This document shows positions 10,677 through 20,456 of a DNA stretch of 64,000 nt, piece after piece. The notes beneath the pieces were generated by a model. That model did not search any database, had not been told where the DNA came from, and was given only the letters and a program-made list of their open reading frames with translations. The translations under genes were made by a program, and so were the position numbers. The stretch's first letter is position 1; every line of letters begins with the position of its first letter. The DNA is from Nematopogon swammerdamellus (lineage: Eukaryota; Arthropoda; Insecta; Lepidoptera; Adelidae), in contig OX336349.1 in the NCBI GenBank assembly GCA_946902875.1, positions 20,917,891-20,981,890 of the forward strand. The letters are read 5' to 3'.

Positions 10677-11411
10677 TATGCAGGTCTTTCAAAATTAGTT
10701 CAGAGTACGCTAAGGGGGGGGTTCTGTATCATATAGGGAGTAAAACCTATATCAAAATTTTTGGACCTTGGGCTTTTTTTTATGTAAAATATTTTTTTAT
10801 GTATTTAAATAAAAAAATAGGTGGTTGATTTTTATAGCCTAATCGATTCAGTTTCATAACAGTAACAAAAAAGTCTTCATCACCATTATGATCTAACACG
10901 TGTAAGTTGGTAAAAAAAATCAAATTCTTTCTATTCCATACTAATAAAACTTAAATTGTGGTTTTTAACAATTTGTGAAAGAAAGAGATCTATGTGTTGG
11001 AAGACTTTTTTGTTCCTGGCATGAAACTGAAACGATTACTAAAATAATATTTTTTTTAAATTTTACATTAAAATAATATTTTTTTGTAAAAAAAAAATTC
11101 TTTGTTCTTCAAAAGTGATCTATTTCCGATACAGAACCCCCCCTTAGCGTACTCTGAACTAATTTTGAAAGACCTTATGTAACAATACAATGCATCAGCC
11201 AGCAGGTATTTACAATGCGGGAGAGCTTTACCTCTAAGTATTGTCACGTGTTCACTCACTCGTCAGCTGTCCACTTATTGGACAGGAAGTTCCGCATTTT
11301 ACGTCAAGTGACGTTCAACCACTGCGGAATTGTTTAGTGCTAATTGTTAGGGAAAGGAAATTGTATTTTTCCTCTTTCCTTGTTGCCGGGAAAGCGAATG
11401 TCTTAGCATCA
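10677..11411. other. AT-rich stretch with a foldback
   Basis: TCTTTCAAAATTAGTTCAGA near 10683 recurs inverted near 11150 (TCTGAACTAATTTTGAAAGA), as does the neighbouring GCTAAGGGGGGGTTCTG. AT-rich inner parts also mirror each other. I read 10680-11175 as a MITE of about 500 bp with long terminal inverted repeats. No gene was seen. Confidence 0.6.
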
Positions 11412-11525
11412 CTTTCCCTTGCCCCTTCCTAGGTGGTAGGCTCAAATGCTAGCCGACTGGGTTGACACCACCGTACTGGATGTATGATGATGATGACTGT
11501 GTTCTACTCTAGTCCAGTATTGTAA
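11412..11525 (+). mobile_element. SINE-B fragment, possibly joined to a SINE-A 3' end
   Basis: It contains CCTAGGTGGTAGGCTCAAAT and GTACTGGATG of SINE-B and stops at CTAGTCCAGTATTGTAA. After the hAT element at 11534-12383 the sequence resumes as a SINE-A tail (12392-12520), so the target looks like a B/A chimera. Confidence 0.6.
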
Positions 11526-11533
11526 CTTACAAG

Positions 11534-12383
11534 TAGTGTCCGACCGAATATTCGGTTTCGGATTTCGGTTTTTTTTTTTTTTATGGAAACTGACACGGTT
11601 GGCTTCATCACCTACAACGTCCGTGATGTCAGCCCATAAAACCGGGTGAACTAAGTGCCATGTCAGTGCTTCCCCCTTTGATCGTGCCGGCTACACTGAA
11701 CTGGTCGGAAAACACAAACTGTTTACATAGCCGTTTAAACCGACGTTTCATTCAGTGCGGTGGTACCAACCCGGGCGGGTTAAACCCTACCACCAAGTGA
11801 GATTAGGAGGGAAGGCACCGACAGTTTTACGAGGAATCCGAACCTCGGTCAGCCTCCAACGGTCAGCGGTCACCCATCCAAGTACTGACCGCACCCAGCG
11901 TTGCTTAACATTCAATAGCGACAGTTGACTGTCTGCACCACTGAGCTATCGAGGCTGACGAAGCTTTCGGCCTTTTGGCCAATATTTGCCACATTCGGCA
12001 TACTTACGGTTTCGGCCGAAAGTAGTGGTCACTTTCGGCCCAACCGAAAGCTGTTAGACAGACAAACCGACGACCGACCGCGCGCACGCGACGCGACGCA
12101 CGGTCGGTCGGTGTAAATAATTGTGCATATAGTTTTATGCATTAAATAAAAAAAATCCATAATTATAAATACCTTTTATTGTCACTTGCATATCCTTCTA
12201 CCTAAATAATGCATAACTAACTAACTAGGTACTTAAATACCATACATACTTTCGTTCGACTACGACGGCTTTCGGTTTCGGCTTTCGGATTCGGCTTTCG
12301 GCTTTCTGCCGAAAGTAGAATTTTGCCGAAATTCGGCTATGGCTTTCGACCGAAAGTGAAAGTACACTTTCGGCCGGACACTA
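11534..12383. mobile_element. hAT-type element with 8-bp target duplication
   Basis: The termini are TAGTGTCCGACCGA and its near inverse TCGGCCGGACACTA. The octamer CTTACAAG flanks both sides (11526-11533 and 12384-12391). Eight-base duplications are typical of the hAT superfamily. The interior is rich in TTTCGGC repeats and carries a SINE-A at 11569-11959. No transposase frame was seen, so the element is non-autonomous. Confidence 0.82.
11569..11959 (-). mobile_element. SINE-A, long-5S subfamily, full length
   Basis: Read on the minus strand it has GTTAAGCAACGCTGGGTGCG and AGTACTTGGATGG followed by the tRNA-like CGAGGTTCGGATTCCTCG stem. It is close in sequence to the copies at 17688 and 54378. 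It is inserted in the hAT element. Confidence 0.9.
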
Positions 12384-12391
12384 CTTACAAG

Positions 12392-12520
12392 TGTAACCGG
12401 CACGACGGAAGGGAAGCAATGGCATGACACCTAGTTCACCCGGTGTTATGGGCTGACATCAAGGATGTTCTAGGTGATGTAGCCAAACGTGTCCGTTTAC
12501 ATAAAAAATCTAATAAAAAA
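12392..12520 (+). mobile_element. SINE-A 3' end
   Basis: TGTAACCGGCACGACGGAAG through TAGGTGATGTAGCCAA and a tail of ACATAAAAAA match the SINE-A body end. It begins directly at the hAT target duplication. Confidence 0.75.
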
Positions 12521-12654
12521 AAAAAAGAAAAAGTTGCCCGCCAATCAATGCAGCTCTGTAAATGAATGAAATTACAGTTTTCCGTCGTGTCGGACAAATG
12601 AATGAGTTTAAATCTAAAGTCAACAAAAAAAAAGTTCAAGATCAATAAGTGATC

Positions 12655-12775
12655 TAAGGTCCTTCAAGAGGGGCGTGAATACGCACCTTTCATCGCGGCG
12701 TGGCATTCGCAACCCCCGCATACGACCGAATGTCCATGGCACGGCGCCACATGTCGAGCTTTCAATAAAAAAAAG
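12655..12775 (+). mobile_element. LINE-K 3' end fragment
   Basis: CCTTCAAGAGGGGCGTGAAT encodes the FKRGVN motif of the K polyprotein tail. TGTCCATGG and CGCCACATGTCGAGC follow, then an A-rich tail. The copy is heavily 5'-truncated. Confidence 0.7.
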
Positions 12776-12779
12776 ATAA

Positions 12780-13325
12780 AAAGGGATGTAACTGAACAAG
12801 TTAGGGTTCGTAAAAAATCATTAACGCAGCCTACTCGTAATAAATGACAAACTCGTCATGTTATACTTATAACCACAGTCGTAACAATCTAACGAAATGA
12901 CCTTCATAGTCTCAAACGTTTATACTTAATATAGGTAGGCGGCAAACTGTTGTGTTGTCAATAAATAGCTGAGAACGACCTCGCCTACTGTCCATGTTCT
13001 TAGTTCTTACTTCTCTCACTCATGTCATTGGCGACCTATTCTGTGAGCACTTGCCAGACAGACATTACCTATTTACTTATTGGAGAAGATAGAAACATGG
13101 AAACAGAACTGAAGGAGATATAATGCGAGAAATATAAAGATAGTGAGTTAATACTATCTTGATTTACGAATAATACTTATATTTTAAAGTTATGTGGCAA
13201 AAACGCTTGTCAAATCACGAATTTAATTCTAAAACGGTTTTTACACTAAATTAATCAATTAGTTTGTATGTAAACTGTAACTTTTTATTTAGAGGGAATT
13301 CAGAAAAAAGTTATTATACTTTTTT
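12780..13325. other. No feature seen
   Basis: AT-rich DNA without a convincing open frame or a repeat shared with the window. Confidence 0.4.
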
Positions 13326-13327
13326 GT

Positions 13328-13397
13328 TACTACATACATACATACAAATCACACACGCTAAATCCCGACAATCGGGGTAAGCAGAGTAATCGGTGTT
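13328..13397 (-). mobile_element. Repeat D end fragment
   Basis: It reads TACATACATACAAATCACAC, then CGACAATCGGGGTAAGCAGA, and stops at CGGTGTT. Only one end of the element is present. Confidence 0.75.
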
Positions 13398-13503
13398 TTG
13401 TTACTATTGATCCCAATAATCATTTCCTAAATTTAATGTAGTGACCGTTACAACACCCTGTATATCCGCCTAGAAAATCTCAAACAACGAATTAATATTA
13501 CTA

Positions 13504-13906
13504 TTTTTTTATGTAATCCGGTATGGGTGGCTGAGTTGGAGGGGCCAAAGCGCATGCTCCGACCAGCCAATATCACCTCCGAGAAGGTAGGTGCCATACC
13601 GGAGACTTCCCTGGATTGCTGGCTATACTGGACTAGAGGAGAACACAACCGAGGTTGCTATGCGGCCATCTTACATCCAGTACGGTGGTACCAACCCAGT
13701 CGGCTACAAATTGAGCCTACCACCTAGTAAGGGGCAAGGGAAGGGACCTACAGTTTTACACCGGTTCCGAACGGTGAAGCAGCAGGTGTAGGTATGCACG
13801 TAAATTTTTTCGTCAGAAAAAACTCATTGGTACACGCCGACCGGGTTCGAACCGCGGACCTCTCGCATGAGAAGCCGATGCCCAAACCACTCGGCCACCC
13901 GCCGCC
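13504..13906 (-). mobile_element. SINE-B, full length
   Basis: It runs from the T-run and ATGTAATCCGGTATGGGTGG at the tail to GCCGATGCCCAAACCACTCG at the head. It is very close to the copy at 10277. Confidence 0.9.
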
Positions 13907-14039
13907 ACATAGTCGATTTTCGATCAAATAACAATAGCAGAATCAGAATAGTTCGCCTGTATCCAAGTCCGGTGTCAGACCTTGCGCAGAAGTTTTTTGC
14001 CCGGCAGCTGTGGAGAGGTGACGTCGTCTGACTCACGAT

Positions 14040-14105
14040 ATTTTAGGGTTCCGAGGAGCTGTCTCCTGTCCGTCCGTCTGCCCGTCAATATCCAGAACTC
14101 TACCT
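14040..14105 (+). mobile_element. Repeat E 5' fragment
   Basis: TTTTAGGGTTCCGAGGAGCT followed by a (CCGTCCGTCTG)-like tract matches the start of repeat E and then stops. Confidence 0.55.
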
Positions 14106-14290
14106 TCTACATTACTACTGTGAGATTAGGAACATCATACCAGCGGTGTGTGCACTACATTTAAAAAAAGTATGTTTTTTTTATTTCATACCGATCTTTA
14201 TTTATGTTTTGATTGTAATTTAATTACAAATTTCGCACGTACCGGCTTTCTATAAAAAAATTAAAAATTGATAATAACAATTCTTCCTTA

Positions 14291-14688
14291 TTTTTAGGGT
14301 TCCGTATCCGGTACGGGACCCTATTACTAAGCCTACGCTGTCTGTCTGTCTGTCTGTCTGGCCGTCCCTCTGTCCGAGGGCTGTATCTCTTGAACCGTAA
14401 TAGGTAGCCCGTTGAAATTTTCACAGAATATGTGTTATTATGGCCGATATAACAATAAATAATAAAAATAAGAAAAAGTAAAAAATTCACGGGGGTTACC
14501 ATGGAAGAAACTAAAACGTGTATGCGCGCGCGCCATTTACCTAATAGAGTATGAAGCATTTTAACTAGTCATGAATTTTAACTAATATTTCATAAACACG
14601 CCATAGATGGCGTGAGTGGCGCTAACCATGACATGGCGATACGGAACCCTCGGTGCGCGAGGTCGACTCGCACTTGGCCGGTTTTTTT
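14291..14688 (+). mobile_element. Repeat E, full length, with (CTGT)n
   Basis: It starts TTTTTAGGGTTCCGTA, carries (CTGT)5 and the conserved CTTGAACCGTAATAGGTAGC, and ends GACTCGCACTTGGCCGGTTT. The same end motifs recur in six or more copies here. It resembles the microsatellite-bearing interspersed repeats described from moths, but I cannot assign a named family. Confidence 0.8.
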
Positions 14689-15229
14689 CACTGTTGGGCG
14701 TTGCTTCGTGATGCTAATGTATGTAAAATTTGGTACACATTTGGTCACAGTGTACAATTTTTACAAAATATTTTGTCATCCTTAGCCTTTCGTTGCACTG
14801 CTTCAAGTCTTCTCATGCATCCACTCCCGGGTACCTTTCGTCGTCTGTTCACCCAGCGTATGGGGGCATATTTCCAAAGTCTACTACTGGAGTACACCGA
14901 AACCTTGTTTATTTATTTTTATTCTCTTTGGCGATAGTCTTTCGGAGACATTTTGACCAGTGTCTAGTGATGATTCAACACAAACAAAACAACATGAAAA
15001 ACAACGACGATTGTTTTCCAGACTGATGAGTGATGATGAGTCATACATATGGCAGTTAGACTGCAATCGAACTTGTCACATTTTGTTCTATCCGGTTCGA
15101 TTATACGGGTACTCACGAGGAAGAGCCGGCATGAAACTTCGCAGGGCGTTTCTTTCATACATATTATTACAAGTATTTTAGGGACTAGCCACATAATAAC
15201 CTCGATAATAACATCACACAAGCCCTTAT
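14689..15229. other. No gene seen; one RTE-like scrap
   Basis: CTTCTCATGCATCCACTCCC at about 14810 resembles the minus strand of the RTE C-terminus seen at 55.7 kb. The remaining sequence is unassigned. Confidence 0.4.
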
Positions 15230-15470
15230 AACCTTACTAGGTTGTAGGGTTTATCCCGCCCGGGTTGGTACCACCGCACTGAATAAAACCTCGGTCGAAA
15301 CGGCTATGTTCGTGTTTTCCGTCCTGTTTAGTGTAGACGACATGAAATGAAGGGAAGCACTGAAATGGCACCTAGTTCACCCGGTGCATAAAACCGGGTG
15401 AACTAGGTGACATCACGGATGTTGTAGGTGATGCAGCCAACCGTGTCAGTTAGTATAAAAAATAATAATA
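15230..15470 (+). mobile_element. SINE-A/C body, 5'-truncated
   Basis: It begins ACCTTACTAGGTTGTAGGGT and continues to CGTGTCAGTTAGTATAAAAA. It lacks any head, so it could be SINE-A or SINE-C. An internal inverted duplication of ACCGGGTGAACTAGGTG lies near the 3' end. Confidence 0.8.
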
Positions 15471-15832
15471 ATAATATTTCCTCTTGGCTTTCCTCCTCGA
15501 AGCCGAAAATGTTGAAAATGTTGAAGATGTTGAAATTCAGAGGATCTCCGAAACCATAAATACAATATGTACTTCGTGTCCCGTGTGTCAACTATTTTTT
15601 TAACCGACTTACAAAAAAGGAGGTTATTTAAGTTCAATGTTGCACTTGCGGCACAGACTTGCGCCGGGCGGCGGCGCACCGCGGGGGCGGATACGACACG
15701 ACGCGACAACCAGTGAAAGTGTTGTGGGTTTTTATGATTTGCGGAACGATACTGATTTTCAACCCGCTGATGTCCGGTGCCTACTGCCTGGTCCACCAGC
15801 GGAATATTCGTATATTTGACGAGTGCCTAGCG

Positions 15833-16234
15833 TAGAGTGTTTTCATTTTACGAAGGCACGAGGGGTACGAGGTCGGAAGTGATGTGTGAGGCGACCGCGC
15901 GGAGATCAGTAGAGAACGAACATGTCTCCGCGTCGTCGCTCCGTCGAACCGAGTCGTTCCTCGCGGGTCTCACACCACTTTTTTAATTTTTTTATGGAAA
16001 CTGCCACGGTTGGCTACATCACCTACAACATCGGTGATGTCAGCCCATAACACCGGATGAACTTGGTGCCACGTCAGTGCTTCCCTTCGGTCGTGCCGGC
16101 TACACTGAACTGGACGGAAAACACAAACTATTTACATAGCCGTTTCGACCGACCTTTCATTCAGTGCGGTGGTACCAAACCGCCCAACTTCCTACCTCAT
16201 ACCCCTCGTGCCTTCGTAAAATGAAAACACTCTA
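15833..16234. mobile_element. MITE with 40-bp terminal inverted repeats, carrying a SINE
   Basis: 15833-15872 and 16195-16234 are inverted copies, with core TTTACGAAGGCACGAGGGGT. A minus-strand SINE-A/C body (15986-16178) sits inside. Without the SINE the element is about 200 bp. Confidence 0.85.
15986..16178 (-). mobile_element. SINE-A/C body, 5'-truncated
   Basis: From TTTTTTTATGGAAACTGCCA to GTGCGGTGGTACCA, the copy is the reversed common body. The head is missing. Confidence 0.85.
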
Positions 16235-16396
16235 CCTATTGCTGGCATTTGGAATCGGATAATGGTTTAGTTGTTATCTTTGTTATCGGAAAGTAAATTA
16301 TTTCCCATTTTCTTGGTGAAAAGGAGAGATGAGAAAACAATACCGGCCAAGTACCAGTCGGACTTGCGCACCGAGAAGGTTCCACCATTTTTTTTA

Positions 16397-16552
16397 AATT
16401 TAAAGCGCGACATATGGCGCCGAGCCTTGATGGACATTCGGTCGTATGCGCGGTTTGCGAATGCCATGCCGCCCTGCCTGACAGGAGCCCATTCACGCCC
16501 CTCTTGAAGGACCCGAGACTGTACTTGAGGCGAAATATACCATCACGAAATT
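16397..16552 (-). pseudogene. LINE-K 3' end fragment
   Basis: The minus strand translates FRLKYSLGSFKRGVNGLLSG, the tail of the K polyprotein, then runs into the K 3' end with CGACATATGGCGCCG. The frame is broken after the tail. Confidence 0.7.
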
Positions 16553-16554
16553 GG

Positions 16555-16815
16555 CCCGTTAAAATTTTTTGTTGTCTTACTGAGTATGCACTATAATCAA
16601 TCACACCAAGTGTGACGCTTGCATGTACTTATAACCGTTTTAACTATAAAGCAAAACCAATTAAACTGAAAACTAAAAGATACAGCCTACCTACACAGGT
16701 AGGACAGAAAGACAGACGGACAGACAGTACGGTGGTAGATAGAATGGACGGACGGACGGACGGACGTACGTACGGACGGACAGACGGCGGCCGTGGGCTT
16801 AGTAATAAGCTTCCG
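16555..16815 (-). mobile_element. Repeat E, diverged, with (GGAC)n
   Basis: GCACTATAATCAATCACAC at one end parallels the repeat E copies at 52.3 and 63.9 kb. A GGAC-rich tract and GTGGGCTTAGTAATAAGC close the other end. Confidence 0.6.
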
Positions 16816-16816
16816 T

Positions 16817-17113
16817 CAGGCCTCACGCACTCTATGTACTTGCGCGCGCTAACTACCTACCGCCCGGTGGACCGCGCCGCCGCCCCCGCGCCGCCGGCAG
16901 CGGCGGTTTAATTCAGTGGAAATTCGTCAGCCGCGCGATGCATACCTACATGCTCGCCCACGCAACTGCGCGCAGCTGCAAATCACTTTACACTCGATCG
17001 TTTAGGTACATTTTCGCACGCAGCGATTGGCGACGTGAAACAGTAGGCTATTAAAGCCGAAGTTATGGAACTTTTTCTATGGAGTGATTTATCTGTTACG
17101 AAGTAACTATTAA
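16817..17113 (-). repeat. Repeat I, copy 1
   Basis: The segment is inverted relative to 44696-44973 and 47209-47458. Shared motifs are TGGAGTGATTTATCTGTTAC, CACGCAGCGATTGGCGACGT and AGGCCTCACGCACTCTATGT. There is no coding capacity. Class unknown. Confidence 0.82.
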
Positions 17114-17148
17114 GTAATTTCCGTACCCGTACGTATGAAACCCTAAAA

Positions 17149-17460
17149 TACATATCACACACGCTGAATCCCGACAATTGGGGTAAGCAGATTAATCGGT
17201 GTTGTGCTGCAAGAACTCTGGTAAATTACAACACATCACCGACGACCACGTTTCGCAAAGTATTCGAACAAGATTCAATCGATCAAGCAGCAAGTAAGGC
17301 ACGAATACCCACCTGCTGCATGACTCGGTTGAAGTACCGTGCCAAGGTGAGAGGTGGCGAGCCTGTCGCCCTTTAACACGGCATCTTGTCCTTATCCCTT
17401 AGTTGCCTTTTACGACATGCATGGGGAGAGATGCAGTGAAGATATTCTTCACACGGTACC
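17149..17460 (-). mobile_element. Repeat D, nearly complete
   Basis: It runs from ACATATCACACACGCTGAAT to GGGGAGAGATGCAGTG, with a small deletion in the reversed head. It serves here as the uninterrupted reference for the split copies at 8.4 and 54 kb. Confidence 0.85.
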
Positions 17461-17687
17461 CTAATAAAAATAGCTCTGATTTAGACTCATTCACTAGTCA
17501 CACTGGTTTTTAAACCTGTTTTTAATAGATTTCACTATAGTTCGATTATACTTACCCTTTCATCGATATAGCTCAAGGTTCAACATTTTTAATCAAAAAC
17601 ATTTTTTTTAGGTTTTTTAATCAACCATTCGCCATACGTTTGGCCAGAAACGTCGCGCCAAATCTTTGAATAATGTTTAACAACGTA

Positions 17688-18082
17688 GTCAGCCTCGTTA
17701 GCTCAGTGGTGCAGACAGTCAACTGTCGCTATTGAATGTTAAGCAACGCTGGGTGCGGTCAGTACTTGGATGGGTGACCGCTGACCGTTGGAGGCTGACC
17801 GAGGTTCGGATTCCTCGTAAAACTGTAGGTCCCTTCCCTCCTAATCTTACTTGGTGGTAGGGTTTAACCCGCCCGGGTTGGTACCACCGCACTGAATGAA
17901 ACGTCGGTCTAAACGGCTATGTAAATAGTTTGTGTTTTCCGACCAGTTCAGTGTAGCCGGCACGATCAAAGGGGGAAGCACTGACATGGCACCTAGTTCA
18001 CCCGGTGTTATGGGCTGACATCACGGATGTTGTAGGTGATGTAGCCAACCGTGTCAGTTTCCATAAAAAAAAAAAAAAAAAA
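17688..18082 (+). mobile_element. SINE-A, reference copy with complete 5S-like control region
   Basis: This 395-bp copy begins GTCAGCCTCGTTAGCTCAG. TAGCTCAGTGG (17699-17709) fits a tRNA A box. Positions 17738-17781 are almost identical to the internal promoter of animal 5S rRNA (GTTAAGCAACG, GTCAGTACTTGGATGGGTG). GGTTCGGATTCC (17803-17814) fits a tRNA B box and sits in a perfect five-pair stem, CGAGG with CCTCG. The common body and a run of about 18 A close it. It is one of three intact, very similar copies, so recently mobile. Confidence 0.92.
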
Positions 18083-18351
18083 CAACCATGGTAATTTGAA
18101 AACCCATACTTGCACGCAACCAGTATGCATTTTACTTTAGCGACCTTTTTCTAGTCCTAAATAGTCGCGGTTTACTTTTGTAAATAATCTTCCTATCTCT
18201 ATTTGCTGAACGCGCATCCGCCCCATTTAGCCGCCACAAAAAAAAAACCAGCTGGGTTTTTTCGATGACTAATTTTTTTTGTTGGTTCATCAACTGAATG
18301 TTTTATGTTGGTCGTTAGGTTTTGTCCTCTGTTGTGGTGTGACTTTAAAAA

Positions 18352-18866
18352 CTGGGCAAGTGCAAGCCGAACTCGCGCACGAGGGTCCGTATCGCCATTT
18401 CATGGTTAGCGCTGCTTCATACTGTTTTCAGTAGATTCCAGGAAACATCTTTCCCCGCTCCTACAATCCACGGATCTTTACCTTTCCCCAGCAACATTAG
18501 TCCACCTCCAAGCCGGACTGGCACCTCCTCGGCGGTGAAATTGGCTGCGCCTGAGGCTTCGACCTCGGGCAGAGCCACTCAGTTCGGAAGCAATAAAAAA
18601 AAAGATGGCGCGCATACTCTTTTTAGTTTCTTGTATGGGGACCCCATGATTTTTTTACTTTTTCTTATTTTTACTACTTATTTGTTGTTATATCGGCCAT
18701 AATAAAATAACACATATTCTGTGAAAATTTCAACGGGCTACCTATTACGGTTCAAGAGATACATACAGCCCTCGGACAGACAGACAGACGGACAGACAGA
18801 CAGAAAGACAGACAGACAGACGGCGTAGGCTTAGTATTAGGGTCCCGTACGACGGATACGGAATCT
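18352..18866 (-). mobile_element. Repeat E, split by a diverged SINE
   Basis: The reversed repeat E ends are at 18352-18431 (CAAGTGCAAGCCGAACTCGC) and 18606-18866 ((CAGA)n and GTCCCGTACGACGGATACGG). Between them is a SINE-like insertion ending AATAAAAAAAAA. Confidence 0.75.
18432..18605 (+). mobile_element. Diverged SINE-B-like 3' fragment
   Basis: GGCACCTCCTCGGCGGTGAA, ATTGGCTG and CAGAGCCACTCAGTTCGGAA mirror the end of SINE-B, followed by an A tail. Divergence is high. Confidence 0.55.
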
Positions 18867-18924
18867 TTTATTTTTTCATCTGTGGCCCGTGCACCCCGCA
18901 TCACCAGATGCATAGTTATCTTGT

Positions 18925-19030
18925 CCTAATACTTTGCTAAACGTGATGGTCGGTGTTATGTTGTAATTTACCAGAGTTGCAGCACAACACCGATTACTCT
19001 CCTTACCCCAATTTTCGGGTTACTCGGGAT
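18925..19030 (+). mobile_element. Repeat D 3' fragment
   Basis: CTTTGCTAAACGTGATGGTC, GCAGCACAACACCGATTACT and CCCCAATTTTCGGGTTA match the end of repeat D in forward orientation. Confidence 0.75.
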
Positions 19031-19296
19031 GTTATTACATGACTTACTTCGGTCTGCTAATAGAGTATGCGTATAAAGAACTTGCGTCTCGTCCGGAAAT
19101 GGGGAACCGCAACTTTGATGGCGTCACATGAATGGTCAAATCAGCTGGACAGATCATGTCTACTGGTGTGCACTGAAGGCAACTTTGTAACCGGTCTGGT
19201 ATGTTAGGTAGTTATGCATTATAATAAGTGTGTTGTGTAAACATTGTTGTATAACAATGATGTTCTACAAGAATGGTTTCATATAGTGTTGAATAA

Positions 19297-19571
19297 TTTT
19301 TTTTATGGAAACTGACACGGTTGGCTACCTACATCCATCACCTACAACATTCGTGATGTCAGCCCGCAACAACTTAATGAACTAGGTGCCATTTCAGTGC
19401 TTCCCTTTCGTATTATTCACCTTACCATGGTTGGAATTCATTCACGGTCAATTTGGCTGACAAATTCCAACCATGGTAAGTCAAATACCAATAATATTTA
19501 CATAGCTGTTTCAACCGATCTTTCATTCAGTGCGGTGGTACCAACCCGGGCGGGTTAAACCCTACCACCTT
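19297..19571 (-). mobile_element. SINE-A/C body carrying a tiny foldback
   Basis: The reversed body is interrupted at 19410-19490 by a sequence with 18-bp perfect inverted arms (19421-19438 and 19463-19480, core TTACCATGGTTGGAA). It ends CCTACCACCTTT, two bases before a forward SINE-A. Confidence 0.85.
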
Positions 19572-19573
19572 TT

Positions 19574-19945
19574 GTCAGCCTCGGTAGCTCAGTAGTGTGG
19601 GGTCGGTCGACCGTTGTTTTGTTAACCAACCCTAAGCGCGGTCAATACTTGGATGGGTGACCGCTCGACCGTTGGAGGCTGACCGTGATTCGGATTCCAC
19701 GTAAAACTGTAGGTCCCTTCCCTTCTTACCTTACTAGGTGGTAGGGATTATCCCGCCCAGGTTGATACCATCGCACTGAATGAATCGTCGGTCGATACGG
19801 CTATGTAAATAGTTCGTGTTTTCCGTCAGTTCAGTGTGGCCGACATGAAATGAAGGGAAGCATTGACATGGCACCTAATTCACCCGGTGTTATGGGCTGA
19901 CAACACGGATGTTATAGCCAACCGTGTCAGTTTCGATAAAAAAAA
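19574..19945 (+). mobile_element. SINE-A, full length
   Basis: GTCAGCCTCGGTAGCTCAGT opens it. The 5S-like GTCAATACTTGGATGGGTGA, the B-box-like TGATTCGGATTCC and the common body follow, with a short A tail. It lies in opposite orientation to the copy immediately to its left. Confidence 0.85.
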
Positions 19946-20456
19946 CTTAGTAAGATAAAAAAGAAATTGTTAAAATTAAGAATGAATTAGAAGATTATTC
20001 ACTTAATTTTTACATTTTTTATACAATCTTAGTTATAGAATTACATAAATTCGCTATTGCACTTAACATTTGATCATACAAAATAACATTATGACAACGA
20101 ACAAAGTTTCCGACAAAAAAAAATTCCAATTTCAGTATCTATATGGATGCAGAGTGCTCACAATTCTAATTCAACTAACGATGTGGGCATTATTGTGCAT
20201 AAGTAACTAGATATTGCGTATACTCGGTCGCTCTTCATTAGTTCAGTATTCGTTGTGGACAATTTTCTGCTTAGTCTCGCTCACTTGGGCATCTCCGCAT
20301 AAGTCAACTATTGTGTAAGATGTAGTTAGACTCAGCGCGTTAGCCTTAATAACTTTACAGCTTTGGACTTGCTTGTAACTTGCTCGAAGCTTCGTATAAA
20401 CATGCAATATTCTTAGTACCTACCTCAAATTTTGTAGCTCACACACAACGGAGGGC
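19946..20456. other. No feature seen
   Basis: AT-rich, no gene or shared repeat. Confidence 0.4.

Noticed and set aside
14224..14559. 111-codon minus-strand frame
   Set aside because: It lies wholly in repeat E and reads through the (CTGT)n tract. The similar frame at 43429-43698 arises the same way in another copy.
17738..17781. A 5S rRNA gene
   Set aside because: Only the internal control region matches. The ends of 5S rRNA that pair in helix I are missing, and the same block is found in many SINE-A copies.
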